Positions 43,401 to 52,191 of a stretch of 55,413 nucleotides of DNA are shown piece by piece (the stretch's first letter is position 1; each line of letters begins with the position of its first letter). The position numbers were made by a program, and so were the translations under genes. Origin of the DNA: CAZCFB01 sp964511535 (GTDB lineage: Bacteria > Myxococcota_A > Polyangia > GCA-2747355 > CAZCFB01); assembly GCA_964511535.1 (NCBI GenBank), contig CAZEFW010000044.1:1-55413 (forward strand), in the 5' to 3' direction. The notes under the pieces are model-generated. The model was not told the DNA's origin. It ran no database searches and saw nothing but the letters and a program-made list of their open reading frames with translations.

Positions 43401-46107
43401 AGAGGGTCGCCTCTGCCGGCACCTGCTTGCCGTCGGGGGCCAGGGCCACGGTGTTGACCGCGAAGGGCATGTCCACCGCCTGGACGAACTCCTGCGGGTG
43501 CAGGCCGAGGTAGTGATCGCTGCGGTGCGCGGTGATCACCTTGCGCTTGCTCACCGACTGATCGGTCTCGTCGGTTACCGTGGCCTGGATGATGTAGTCC
43601 TGGGGGCCGCTGGCGTCGCTGTCGCTGTCGCGGAAGGCGAACTGGTAGCGCCCCTTGTCGTCGGAGAAGCCCTCACCGTCGGAGACGAACTCCGGGTAGC
43701 TGTCCCGGTCGTCGTCCCACCACCAGTAGTACGAGCCGCTCGCCGCGTGATCGGCGAAGGTGTAGGACGGGAACTTGCTGAAGCGCAGGTGGTGCTCGCG
43801 GCGGGAGACCGTCCATGCCACCTCGGCGTCCTTGACCGGCGCGCCGAACAGGTAGTCCGCCTGGAGGGTGACCTTCTGCTGGGCGCCGAGGCGGGTGTGC
43901 CGCTCGGTGCCGCGCATCTTGACCTCGTAGGTCACCTTGCGGAACTCCTCCACCATGAACTTCTCGCGGAACACCTGGCCCGCGACGGTGGCGGTGACGT
44001 AATAGTCACCCAGGGCGGCCTCTTTGGAGAGGTTGATGTTGAAGGCGAAGCCGCCGAACTGGGTCAGCTTCAGGTTGCGCCGGTAGATGGTGCTCTCGCG
44101 GCTGTCCTGCACCGTGACCTTCACCTTGCGCTTCGCCGGGACCTTCGGGTTCTTGCCCATGGCGATCTCCCGGGCCAGCCCCTTGAAGTGCACCTTCTCG
44201 CCGGGGCGGTAGATGCCGCGGTCACTCTGGATGAAGCCGCGCACCCGGGCCTTGCCGCCCTTGCGGTCCACCGGCACGCCGAAGTTCCACACCTGGATCC
44301 CGTTCTGCCAGTTGCCGTCCACCACCGCCATGTCGGCGCCCTTCTCCACCACCGCGATGAGCCGCTGGGCGCGGTAGATGTCGTAGTCCTCGTAGTGCTC
44401 CTCGTCGTCCTCCACCGCGTCCTTGTCGCCAGCGCCGGGCTGCTTGAGCAGCTTGGTGCTGCCCGGCAGGCGCAGCAGGCCGTCCTTGTCGGTGCGGCCG
44501 GCGAAGGCCTGCTTGCCGCGCAGGGTGTAGACCGTGACCCGCGCGCCGGGGACCGGCTTGCCGTCGGAGATGCCGGTGACCCAGATGATCCCCGAGGCGG
44601 GGCCCACCTTGACCAGCACGCCCAGATCGGTGACGTTGGCCAGCACCCGCTGGCGGGGCCGGTAGCGGTAGTTGTCATCCGGCTCGACGTCCTCGCTGGA
44701 CAGCTCGGCCAGGAAGAGCCCGCGGGCCGCCCCGGCCTTCTTCTCGCACATCTCGCCCAGCTTCAGGCTGCTCAGGTGCCACTTGTTCTTCGCCTCTGCG
44801 ATCTTCACCCGGGCCGTGCGAGGGCGCAGGCCCATCTTCTTCCACGCCATCTCCTTGTCGCCGTAGCCGCCGTACCAGGGGTCGTAGTTCATCTCGGAGG
44901 TGAGCACGCGCACCACCGACTTCTTGCTCACTCGCGCGCACTCCACCTCGAACTTGCCCACGTTGCGGGTCCACACCGGGTAGCCCGCGGCGGCGGTCTC
45001 CACGGCGTAGATGCCGCGCTCCAGGGTGAGGCGGGGGGAGGCGTCCGAGGTGTGAAACGAGTAGCGCCGCGCCTTGCCCAGCTCCTGGCCATGGATGTCC
45101 TTGAGCCCCTTGGCCACGCGCACGGCGTACTTGGTGGTGGTCTTGAGGTCCACCACCGCCGTGTAGACCTTGCCGGCGCGATCGAGGGTCCCCTTGCGCA
45201 CAGTGGGTGTGTGGGGGTGCATGTAGATCTGCTTGCGCAGCTGCTCAAGCCGTACCGGGGTGGAGAACTTGACCACCACCCGGACCTCGTCGGCGGGCAC
45301 GTTGTCCGCTGTGGGGCCCACCGTGGTCACCTTGAACGCGGGGTAGGTCTCCAGGTCCAGCTCGTAGGCGCTGGCCATGGCCGCGTTGCCGCCGCTGCCC
45401 TTGAGGCCGGCGCAGGAGAGCTTGTATCGCTTGCCCTGGGCCAGGGGCTGGCTGGTCTGCAGGAACACGGCGCTCAGCACCAGGTCACCGTCCGGGCTGG
45501 TCAGCGGCAGCGCCTCGGTGGCGCCGGGCGGGGCGATGGAGCAGGCGGAGGCCGCGTCGGTGGCCTTGACCGGCTGGTTGAAGTGCAGCCGGAAGCGGGG
45601 CTTCGGCGGCACGCGCTCGGGATCGATCCCGGTGATGCGCTCCACGGCCAGCGGCCGGTGCACGAAGGAGAACTCGCTGTCGCCTTCCAGGGCCAGATCC
45701 TTGCCCTGGAGCGCCACCTTGTAGCGGGTGGACGGCTTCAGCCGGCCCACGGGCTCGAGCAGCAGGGTCTGGCGGTCGGTCCAGCTGGCCACCACGCGCA
45801 GCGAGGGCTCGATCTTCACCGGCGGCTGCTGCACCGCCTTGCCCACGCTGGCCTCGGCCACCACCGGCTTGTCGAACCGGATGCGGATGGCCGGCTCCTG
45901 CCGCGCCGTGCCCTTGCCGTCCGCCCCCAGGGGCGAAAAGGAGGTGACCTTGACCTTCGGGCCCTTCTGCACCGGCTGGTTCACGCCGCCGCAGCCGGAC
46001 AGGGCGCCCACGAGCAGGAACAGCCCGGCCAGAGCTGTCATGAAGAAGACCACCACCCCGGGGGTCCAGAGCCGCTGCTGAAGTCGACTGAAATGCTGAG
46101 TTGTCAT
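40435..46107 (-). CDS. Alpha-2-macroglobulin family lipoprotein, coupled to PBP1C
   Basis: 1890 residues from ATG at 46107 with GGAGG upstream; a start at 46158 would precede the signal sequence. Lipobox GALSG-C39. The N-terminal macroglobulin domains (TSFSPLGADGKGTARQEPA) and A2M motifs (FVSSAFWAPSLVTDGNG; APDNLTAFRLMAVAAD) are present. Thioester motif C1414-LEQ in YPYGCLEQTLSG. A traps-proteases role in the periplasm is established for this family. The second copy is at 21561; the two are about the same size and share the domain order, but their bait regions differ. It is the first gene of the minus-strand A2M-pbpC-kinase-amidotransferase set. Confidence 0.95.
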   Translation of the reverse strand: MTTQHFSRLQQRLWTPGVVVFFMTALAGLFLLVGALSGCGGVNQPVQKGPKVKVTSFSPLGADGKGTARQEPAIRIRFDKPVVAEASVGKAVQQPPVKIEPSLRVVASWTDRQTLLLEPVGRLKPSTRYKVALQGKDLALEGDSEFSFVHRPLAVERITGIDPERVPPKPRFRLHFNQPVKATDAASACSIAPPGATEALPLTSPDGDLVLSAVFLQTSQPLAQGKRYKLSCAGLKGSGGNAAMASAYELDLETYPAFKVTTVGPTADNVPADEVRVVVKFSTPVRLEQLRKQIYMHPHTPTVRKGTLDRAGKVYTAVVDLKTTTKYAVRVAKGLKDIHGQELGKARRYSFHTSDASPRLTLERGIYAVETAAAGYPVWTRNVGKFEVECARVSKKSVVRVLTSEMNYDPWYGGYGDKEMAWKKMGLRPRTARVKIAEAKNKWHLSSLKLGEMCEKKAGAARGLFLAELSSEDVEPDDNYRYRPRQRVLANVTDLGVLVKVGPASGIIWVTGISDGKPVPGARVTVYTLRGKQAFAGRTDKDGLLRLPGSTKLLKQPGAGDKDAVEDDEEHYEDYDIYRAQRLIAVVEKGADMAVVDGNWQNGIQVWNFGVPVDRKGGKARVRGFIQSDRGIYRPGEKVHFKGLAREIAMGKNPKVPAKRKVKVTVQDSRESTIYRRNLKLTQFGGFAFNINLSKEAALGDYYVTATVAGQVFREKFMVEEFRKVTYEVKMRGTERHTRLGAQQKVTLQADYLFGAPVKDAEVAWTVSRREHHLRFSKFPSYTFADHAASGSYYWWWDDDRDSYPEFVSDGEGFSDDKGRYQFAFRDSDSDASGPQDYIIQATVTDETDQSVSKRKVITAHRSDHYLGLHPQEFVQAVDMPFAVNTVALAPDGKQVPAEATLSFVRERYVCKYSGGYRSYSSCSTKHEKVMSRKVRISPTGPTVERIMPKKPGEYVVRLEGKDARGNRIAASSYVWVIGKGEAFWSGDESARLSLVADKTRYAPGDTARLVPRTNMAGATALITLERNGIIDAMVTRLETSGSGIELPIKGHHAPNVYASVALVRGRTGEGDARRPRFKLGVVDLKVSAAQNRLKVAVQTDKESYEPGQQVTGKLVVTGADGAPVKAEVSLSAADEGVLQLIAYKTPDPMKNFYAPWGLGIDSSTNWNRIARLNDPSAIDPDEGGDGDDGGPSAQKVRSRFVSSAFWAPSLVTDGNGEASFSFKAPDNLTAFRLMAVAADTGHRFGSGEMRIKVAKPLLAKAVLPRFFSAGDQVEIGVMVHNYSGAAGTATVTAKARGLKLRGTSRQVKLEKDGSARVRFKGTALFVRRAKVTFAVKMGEHADALRLKLPVGRALVTERSTLASGELSGEKTIDVAWPAGALPADSKLEVSVDRTGLSELRGSLRYLVKYPYGCLEQTLSGFIPLTKVKDLAASMGMRELQGPRLRSFIKAGAAKVVRHQHDTGHFSLWPGSQTYPHLTTYALFGLNEARRAGVRVDKKAVERGIKAMRAWANSSKRALSPGGESATVAMAAFVLADQGQADTGLNARLFEARKALPIYGQAFLLRALVAAKADAAQVKTLKQELLASVKVSGEAALARESFGGKVTPDSMHYYMSSDVRTSAILLAALVQVEPKHALVAKLAEGLKKARRGMGRWYNTQENIYSIIALADYARDRSKGRAKVTLTLGKKRLARRTLKGSQVLGYSKALSRLKKGQLTLKSSSPVRYTVRLHLARKTSQEDSISKGFNVTREYLDPTSGRPVQKVAAGDLVKVRLTLTADKDRHYVALVDPLPAGVEAMNTKLATTQQTRPGKPSDRRRWWHRPTWDHKELRDDRVLAFSDRMRQGKHTLEYMVRATIPGKFTAAPASAEAMYEPDVMGRSAAAPIEVVR

Positions 46108-46421
46108 GTCCGAGCCTCCGCTCTTGAAGGGTTCGGGCCAATAAAAAGCACGGACCATGCCAGCCCCGGGCGAACCCCTAACGTTTTGTGATCAGTTGAG
46201 TTTAGCGCACGGCCGCGCGCGGAGTGGAAAAAAGGACACGCCGCCTGTGGGCAACTAGCGCCACCAAAACCCACAACATCATTGAGCCTCCCCGCAAAGA
46301 GGAAGCTTTTAACAAAACTGAGAAACTCTGGCCGGAATCATCCGACGAGCAGCAACAGCGGACCGTGCAGCAGGGCGAGCCGGTCGACGCTCGCGGCTCC
46401 CCTGCATGGTACCCTCGAGGG
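46108..46421. other. 314-bp divergent intergenic region
   Basis: No open reading frame with coding character and no RNA gene recognised. It is richer in A/T than its surroundings (46210-46340). It contains a spaced inverted repeat GGGTTCG (46129-46135) / CGAACCC (46171-46177). It must hold promoters for the A2M gene (minus) and the lipoprotein at 46422 (plus); TACCCT at 46410-46415 is a possible -10 for the latter. Confidence 0.5.
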
Positions 46422-46946
46422 ATGATGGGGGCCCACAGATTGATGGCGTTTCTGCTGCTGCTGGGCGTAATGGGCTGCAGCGGAGGGCCTGATGAGTGCA
46501 CCGTGGCGCTGGCGCTGCAGCCAGCGTCCTGCCTGACGGGGCCCTACTGCTCACGGTTGACCCTGGACCTCGCCACGAGCAAGGAGCTGGAGGTAGGGGT
46601 GGACTCGGCTCAAACTCCGGGGTGCAACAAGGGCCACGCCGGAGCGCCGGAGCGGCTGGCGCTTCGCCTCAGCGGGTTTCAGGTGCAGGTCGACCTGGGA
46701 CAGGCCGGCGCCGTCAAAGTGGACCCGAAGCTGACGGCGTTTTGGCAAGCCGCGGCGGGCGCCACGTCAAGCCACAGGGTCAAGATCATCACGGCGGCGC
46801 TGGTCAAGGCGCTCGCCTCCCAGGTGCCGGCCAGCAACAAGCTGCTGATCATGGTGAGCTTGCACGGCACGCTGCCCGGCGGCGGCGTAACCGACGCCCT
46901 GGCGATACCGGTGGATGTGTGCAACGGGTGCTTGGCCACGCCGTAG
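46422..46946 (+). CDS. Small predicted lipoprotein of unknown function
   Basis: 174 residues from ATG at 46422 (46425 also possible). Lipobox VMG-C19 after a hydrophobic stretch. Mature part has cysteines (CTVALALQPASC; the last CNGC) and strand-like segments (RLALRLSGFQVQVDL, KLLIMVSLHGTLPGG). No family recognised. A TACCCT box lies just upstream with no ribosome site, so the transcript may be leaderless. A TATAAT box for the next gene follows its stop. Confidence 0.75.
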   Translation: MMGAHRLMAFLLLLGVMGCSGGPDECTVALALQPASCLTGPYCSRLTLDLATSKELEVGVDSAQTPGCNKGHAGAPERLALRLSGFQVQVDLGQAGAVKVDPKLTAFWQAAAGATSSHRVKIITAALVKALASQVPASNKLLIMVSLHGTLPGGGVTDALAIPVDVCNGCLATP

Positions 46947-46972
46947 CGCCAGGGCCCACCCCGAACCTCATA

Positions 46973-46978
46973 TATAAT
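46973..46978 (+). promoter_or_regulatory. -10 box (perfect TATAAT) for the Stig1/fibrinogen-like gene
   Basis: A TATAAT hexamer within CATATATAATGG lies 31 bp before the ATG at 47010, leaving room for the GGAGCG ribosome site at 46999-47004. No consensus -35 is seen 17 bp upstream (AGGGCC). Confidence 0.5.
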
Positions 46979-47009
46979 GGTCGCCATACCCACCAGCTGG
47001 AGCGATCAC

Positions 47010-49910
47010 ATGCGCAACATGGCCAGAGGCCTCCTCGTCCTCCTCTTCTCCCTGGGAGCCGCAGCCTGCTCGGATGAACCGATCACCCCCTCGGGCGACA
47101 TGACCCGCGCCGACGGCCCGCCTGCCGGCGACATCCGCATCTGCGGCCCGGGCACCACCCAGTGCGGTGGATCATGTGTGAGCACCAGCACCGACCCCAA
47201 CCACTGCGGCGCCTGCGGCAACTCGTGCAAGGCGGGCCAGGTGTGCGTGGCCGGCGTGTGCGGCGTGAGCTGCCCCGCAGGCCAGGTCAAGTGCAGCGGC
47301 ACCGACGCCGGCGCCCCCTACTGCGCCACGGTCTCCTCGGACCCGCGCAACTGCGGCGCCTGCGGCAACGCGTGCAAGACAGCCGAGGTGTGCTCCGCCG
47401 GCAAGTGCGCGCTGTCCTGCCCCTCGGGCCTGTCCAAGTGCGGCGGCGGCGACGCCGGCCCCCTGACCTGCGTCAACTTCAACACCGACAACACCAACTG
47501 CGGCGCCTGCGGCAACACCTGCAAGGCGGGCGAGGTGTGCTCCTCCGGGGCCTGCTCCCTGTCCTGCCCGGCCGGCCTGACCAAGTGCGGCGGCGGCGAT
47601 GCCGGCGCGCCCACCTGCGCCAACACCCAGTCCGACGCCACCAACTGCGGCGCCTGCGGCAACGTATGCAAGGCGGGAGAGGTGTGCTCCGCCGGCGCCT
47701 GCTCCCTGTCCTGCCCCCCTGCCCTGACCAAGTGCGGCGGCGGGGATGCTGGCGCGCCCTACTGCGCCAACACCACCACCGACGTCTACAACTGCGGCAC
47801 CTGTGGCGCCGCGTGCAAGGCCGGCGAGCTGTGCACAGCCGGCGCCTGCGCGCTCTCCTGCCCGGCCGGCCTGACCCAGTGCGGCGGCGGCGACGGCGGC
47901 GCGCCCTACTGCGCCAACACCGCCACCGACGCCACCAACTGTGGCGCCTGCGCGAGCTCCTGCAAGGCGGGCGAGCTGTGCAACGCGGGCAAGTGCGCCC
48001 TCTCCTGCCCGGCCGGCCTGACCAAGTGCGGCGGCAGCGATGCCGGCCCCGCGGTGTGCGCCAATATCGCCAGCGACCCGATGCACTGCGGCGCCTGCTC
48101 CAAGACCTGCGCCAGCGGCCAGGTCTGCTCAGGCGGCGCCTGCGCCACCACCTGCAAGAGCGGCGAGACGAACTGCTCCGGCGCCTGCGCCAACCTGCAG
48201 ACCGACGCCAACCATTGCGGCGGCTGCAGCAAGGCGTGCAAGGCGGGGGAGACCTGCTGTTCGGGCGCCTGCGCCGCCCTGCAGTCGGACACCAAGAACT
48301 GTGGCTCCTGCGGCAACGCCTGCAAGACCGGCGAGCCGTGCATCAAGGGCAACTGCCGCAAGGCCACCTCCTGCGCGGCGATCCTGGCGGCCAACCCCGG
48401 AACCGCCAGCGGCGTGTACAGCGTCTACATCGGCTCCCCGCCCAAGTCCGTGGACGTCTACTGCGACATGACCACCGCCGGCGGCGGCTGGACCATGGCG
48501 TTGAACCTGGACACGTCGGACGGCCATGTCATGTGGTGGGCCGACCCGCGGTGGACCGACAAGAAGGCCCACGGCACGGTGTCCTCCCCCTTCGTCGGTG
48601 ACCACAAGAGCCTGGCCTGGACGCTGCTCGACGATGTCAGCCAGCTCATGCTGGTGGTGCACCAGCAGGGCGTGATCAAGGGGTACAAGACCTTCCTCAA
48701 GCCCGACAAGAAGGCGCTGTGGAGCTACTTCCAAGGCGGCGACAACACCCTGCTCGGCAAGGCGGTCATCTCCAGCTCGATCATAAACATCTGGTCCAAG
48801 GAGCGCCTTGTGCGCCTGTCGAAGCAGCTGCACGCCAACCACTGCGTGCAGACCGGCGGTAAGTGCACCAGCGGCAGCACCGGCAGCCCGGACGGCGACC
48901 GCGTCGGCTCCCACGAGTCCAACCCGTCGGACAACAACGGCGGCGGCCTCGGCAACTGGCACGACATGAACTACTGCTGCAAGGGCAAGAACTACGGCTC
49001 GGGCAAGGTGTGCAACGGCGGCGGGTTCCGCACGGTGAGCGAGGCTCAGGCCGGGTGGGTCTATGCCAGCCAGGGCGGCACCTTCGGCAGCGACTCCGCC
49101 GGGCCCATCACCGGCACCGGCGGCAGCAGCCCTTGCGGCAGCGCCGGCTGGGCCAAGAAGAGCGGCATCGACTACGACTACGCCATCTTCGTGCGGCGTC
49201 CGGCGATCCCGACCTCCTGCGCCGAGCACAAGCTGCTGGGCGCCACCACCGACGGCGTCTACAAGATCGACCCCAACGGCGACAGCCCCAAGGACGCGTT
49301 CACGGTGTACTGCGACATGACCACCGACGGCGGCGGCTGGACCATTGTCTACGCGGCCACTGGCGCCAACGGCGAGCAGCCCATGGTGAGCAACAAGCTG
49401 GTGGGGGGGCACGCGCTGACCTTCAAGCACCATAACCAGAGCCGCGCGCGCAAGGCGGCCCTGTCGGCCCTGTCGTCGGAGAGCATCCTGGTGCGCAAGG
49501 GCGGCACCTGGCTCAAGATGAACCGGCCGCTGTTCGACGCCAAGCTCACCACCCCCAACTCCCACGCCCACTACGCGGTGAAGCTCACGGCCAGCTCCTA
49601 CGACACGGCCAGCGGCTGGATCGGCTATACCAATCAGCTCTACAGCGGGGGCGGCGACTACAACATCAGCGCCGCCGACGGTCCCACCTGCTCGGGCTTG
49701 AAGTCCACCAGCGGCGTGGATCATCACAGCACCGGCTACTACCACCTCAACGGCTGCTGCGCGCGGCAATACCTGTACAGCTACTCTGCCCAGGCCTACG
49801 ACTGGGACGCTGGCTACGACGTCAACACCGGCCTCGGCTCCTGGGCGGTGACCCAGAAATGTGACATCGCGGAGGGCGGAAAGCTGGCTTTCTGGGCCGG
49901 CATGCGCTGA
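47010..49910 (+). CDS. Surface lipoprotein with nine Stig1-like Cys modules and two fibrinogen-like domains
   Basis: 966 residues from ATG at 47010 (GGAGCG upstream); a start at 46977 would precede the signal. Lipobox GAAA-C20 and an Asp/Pro linker. Residues about 45-450 hold nine modules of the type CxxxTNCGACGNxCKAGEVCSxGAC (Stig1-like Cys-rich), strongly repeated at DNA level. Two fibrinogen-related domains follow, at about 453-730 (VYCDMTTAGGGWTM) and about 733-966 (VYCDMTTDGGGWTI). Probably a surface adhesin or carbohydrate/protein-binding module display; no ligand is known. Its stop overlaps the start of the following membrane protein by one base (TGATG), indicating co-translation. The FReD type is the same as in the lipoprotein at 6269-9502. 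Confidence 0.9.
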   Translation: MRNMARGLLVLLFSLGAAACSDEPITPSGDMTRADGPPAGDIRICGPGTTQCGGSCVSTSTDPNHCGACGNSCKAGQVCVAGVCGVSCPAGQVKCSGTDAGAPYCATVSSDPRNCGACGNACKTAEVCSAGKCALSCPSGLSKCGGGDAGPLTCVNFNTDNTNCGACGNTCKAGEVCSSGACSLSCPAGLTKCGGGDAGAPTCANTQSDATNCGACGNVCKAGEVCSAGACSLSCPPALTKCGGGDAGAPYCANTTTDVYNCGTCGAACKAGELCTAGACALSCPAGLTQCGGGDGGAPYCANTATDATNCGACASSCKAGELCNAGKCALSCPAGLTKCGGSDAGPAVCANIASDPMHCGACSKTCASGQVCSGGACATTCKSGETNCSGACANLQTDANHCGGCSKACKAGETCCSGACAALQSDTKNCGSCGNACKTGEPCIKGNCRKATSCAAILAANPGTASGVYSVYIGSPPKSVDVYCDMTTAGGGWTMALNLDTSDGHVMWWADPRWTDKKAHGTVSSPFVGDHKSLAWTLLDDVSQLMLVVHQQGVIKGYKTFLKPDKKALWSYFQGGDNTLLGKAVISSSIINIWSKERLVRLSKQLHANHCVQTGGKCTSGSTGSPDGDRVGSHESNPSDNNGGGLGNWHDMNYCCKGKNYGSGKVCNGGGFRTVSEAQAGWVYASQGGTFGSDSAGPITGTGGSSPCGSAGWAKKSGIDYDYAIFVRRPAIPTSCAEHKLLGATTDGVYKIDPNGDSPKDAFTVYCDMTTDGGGWTIVYAATGANGEQPMVSNKLVGGHALTFKHHNQSRARKAALSALSSESILVRKGGTWLKMNRPLFDAKLTTPNSHAHYAVKLTASSYDTASGWIGYTNQLYSGGGDYNISAADGPTCSGLKSTSGVDHHSTGYYHLNGCCARQYLYSYSAQAYDWDAGYDVNTGLGSWAVTQKCDIAEGGKLAFWAGMR

Positions 49911-51934
49911 TGGCCCCCCCGCGCTGGCTGCTGGCCCTGGCGCTGCTGCATCTGGCGCTGGCCGCGCTGGTCTACCCGCTCGAGAGCTTCTTCCTGGAGG
50001 ACGTGCTCAGCTCCTACCTGCCCTACGCCCGCGCGGCACCGTGGCCCGGCCCCGGCAACCTCTCGCACCTCTACTTTCGCCTGGTCTACCCGCTGTTCGG
50101 CGAGCGCCCCTTGCCGTACCACCTGGTCACCGCCGCGCTGCACCTGCTCAACGTCGCCCTGCTCTGCCGGCTCGCGTGGCGCCTCACCAGCAGCCGCGCC
50201 GTGGCCCTGGCCGCCGCGGCCTTGATGTCGCTGCACCCCGGGCTCAGCGCGGTGGTGTTCATCACCAAGCGCGTGGACACCCTGTGCGCCGTGGCCCTGG
50301 TCCTGGCAGGCCAGCTGCTGCTGCTGCGCTGGCTCCGCCGCCGAAGCGGAGGCCGCCTCACCCTGGCCTTCACCTCGGGGACGCTGCTGATGGGCCTGGC
50401 CTGCAGCCCCATCGTCGCCGGGCTGGTGCTGCTGACCCCGCTCCTGGCGCTGGTGCTCCCGGGGGGAGGCCGGGGGCCGTGCGCGCGCGCGTCCGCGGCC
50501 ATCCTCGCGCCGCCGGCCTTGCTCGGCGGCCTGGCGCTGGCCTGGCTCGGTGGCGGCGACCAGGGCAGCCTGTCGGAGCTGGGGCAGGCGCTCTCCTGCT
50601 TCGCCGCCCACTGGCCGGATCGGCTGGCTGGAATCACCTCCCTGGCCCACCGCGTGGTGGCGCCCCTGCCCTTCACCACGGCCGGGATCTCCAGCTTGCC
50701 CCTGCCCGGGCTGATCCTGCCCCTCGGGCTGCTGGGGCTCCAGGTCATGCTGGCTGTCCGGGTGAAGTCCGCGCCGCTGCGGGTGGCCCTGCTCTGGCTG
50801 TCGCTGGGCCCGCTGCCGGTCCTGCTCCAGACCTCCCCGTGCGCGGGGTTCGCGGTCAAGGAGAAGTACCTCTACGCGCTGCTCCCCGGCGGGTGCCTGC
50901 TCGGGGCGGTTTTGCTGGCCGGGGCGGGCCGGTGGCTGGCCACGGCCTCGGGGCGCGCCGAGGCCGGGCGGCGCGTGACCGCCGCGCTTTGCGTCAGCCT
51001 CTGCCTCCTCCTGGGGCTCGGCCTGCTGCAGCGCGCGCGTCACCGACAGGCCGCTGGCCGGGTGGTGGCTGGCGGCGTGGAGCTCCTGCGCCAGGGGCTG
51101 GCGCGTCACCCGGGCCAGCAGGTGCTGGCGCTCACTTTGCTGCCCAATGAAGTTCATGGCTACCAGACCTTCACCGGCGGCGGCGACCTGGTGCCCCAGG
51201 CGGCGCGGGCGAGCGCCCCGCGGCTGCGCCACTTCACCGTCGAGTACCCTGGCTACGTGGACGAGGACCGGTGGGACCTGTACCGCCACCTGGCGCATGT
51301 TCCCACCACCGGCGCTTTTCATCCCCCGGCAGGCGCCGGGGCGCGGCTGGCCGCCCTGGTGGACGAGGGCCTGCCCCTGCCGCCGGGGCTCAACGCCATG
51401 CACCCGGTGACCTGGCCCCGGCTCCTGCTCGCCCACCACGGCGCGCCAGCGCATGGCATCCAGGACATCACCGGGCGCGCGCTGCCCGCCACCCCGGTGC
51501 GGCTGACCATCCGCGCCGGAGCGATGCAGGGCCCGCTGCGCCTGGCCGGCGACCTGGCCGCCCTCGGCCCGTCCGCGCTCCCCGTCCGCGATGGCGTGGC
51601 CGAGGGGACGCTGTGGCTCCGGCCCGGGCTGTACCGCTTCTGGCTGCTGGACAGCAGCGGCCGGCGGCTCACCTTCCGCAGCGACACCCGGCGCAGACAC
51701 CCGGTGCGGGACGGGGTGACGCTGCTGCCGGTGGTCAACCCGGCCCTCCCCCTGGGCCTGCGGCGCCTGGCGGATACCCGCGCCCGGCAGCGCCTGATGA
51801 CCTTGCGGGAGGCGGTGATGCTCTCGCCAGCCGCGCCCGCCCCCCGCCGGGAGCTGGCCCGGGCTCTGGAGCAGGCCGGCCTCATGGCCGCCGCCCGCCA
51901 GGAGTGGGCCGCGGCCGAGGAGGTGACGCCATGA
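49910..51934 (+). CDS. GT-C-like polytopic membrane protein (putative glycosyltransferase)
   Basis: 674 residues. About ten membrane helices in the first 350 to 370 residues, with an acidic pair (ESFFLED) in the first external loop, as in GT-C O-mannosyl/arabinosyl-type transferases that use lipid-linked sugars. A segment resembling the lower helical bundle (LSLHPGLSAVVFITKRVDTLCAVALVLAGQL, split here only for orientation) follows. The C-terminal ~290 residues are soluble and contain TPR-like or beta-rich parts (LRLAGDLAALGPS, APRRELARALEQAGL). Activity not proven. Start overlaps the upstream surface lipoprotein stop, so the enzyme may modify that product; this is inference. Confidence 0.65.
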   Translation: MAPPRWLLALALLHLALAALVYPLESFFLEDVLSSYLPYARAAPWPGPGNLSHLYFRLVYPLFGERPLPYHLVTAALHLLNVALLCRLAWRLTSSRAVALAAAALMSLHPGLSAVVFITKRVDTLCAVALVLAGQLLLLRWLRRRSGGRLTLAFTSGTLLMGLACSPIVAGLVLLTPLLALVLPGGGRGPCARASAAILAPPALLGGLALAWLGGGDQGSLSELGQALSCFAAHWPDRLAGITSLAHRVVAPLPFTTAGISSLPLPGLILPLGLLGLQVMLAVRVKSAPLRVALLWLSLGPLPVLLQTSPCAGFAVKEKYLYALLPGGCLLGAVLLAGAGRWLATASGRAEAGRRVTAALCVSLCLLLGLGLLQRARHRQAAGRVVAGGVELLRQGLARHPGQQVLALTLLPNEVHGYQTFTGGGDLVPQAARASAPRLRHFTVEYPGYVDEDRWDLYRHLAHVPTTGAFHPPAGAGARLAALVDEGLPLPPGLNAMHPVTWPRLLLAHHGAPAHGIQDITGRALPATPVRLTIRAGAMQGPLRLAGDLAALGPSALPVRDGVAEGTLWLRPGLYRFWLLDSSGRRLTFRSDTRRRHPVRDGVTLLPVVNPALPLGLRRLADTRARQRLMTLREAVMLSPAAPAPRRELARALEQAGLMAAARQEWAAAEEVTP

Positions 51935-52125
51935 GCGATCACCACGAAGGGCCGAACACCTGGCAGGCGCTGCTGCTGGCGGCCTGGATCCTCGGCCTGG
52001 CGGTGATGGGCATCGCGCACCACCAGGCCCACACGGCGAAGCAGCTGTCGGCGGTCCCTGCCGCCACGCCACCCGGCGAGGCGCTGCGCGTCACCGGCGC
52101 GGCCGCGCCGCGGGATCCCCGGTAG
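51931..52125 (+). CDS. 64-residue single-span membrane protein
   Basis: ATG at 51931 overlaps the preceding stop by four bases (ATGA). One membrane helix (WQALLLAAWILGLAVMGIA) near the N-terminus and a short outside tail. No family recognised. Close coupling suggests a small subunit or stability factor for the GT-C-like protein. Confidence 0.65.
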   Translation: MSDHHEGPNTWQALLLAAWILGLAVMGIAHHQAHTAKQLSAVPAATPPGEALRVTGAAAPRDPR

Positions 52126-52191
52126 CGTGGCGGGCGCGTTCACGGGCGCCGTGCTAAAACCTTGTCACAACAAAAAAACAGGAGAGGCGAG

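Noticed and set aside
42085..46191. Long plus-strand open frame opposite the second A2M gene
   Set aside because: Same shadow signature; the A2M frame has lipobox, thioester and A2M motifs.
46108..46421. Small RNA or riboswitch in the AT-rich divergent gap
   Set aside because: No conserved structure recognised; only a weak spaced inverted repeat.
47160..48360. Repeated DNA looking like a CRISPR or satellite array
   Set aside because: The repeats are ~117-150 bp coding units for Stig1-like Cys modules, in frame and degenerate; no unique spacers of equal length.
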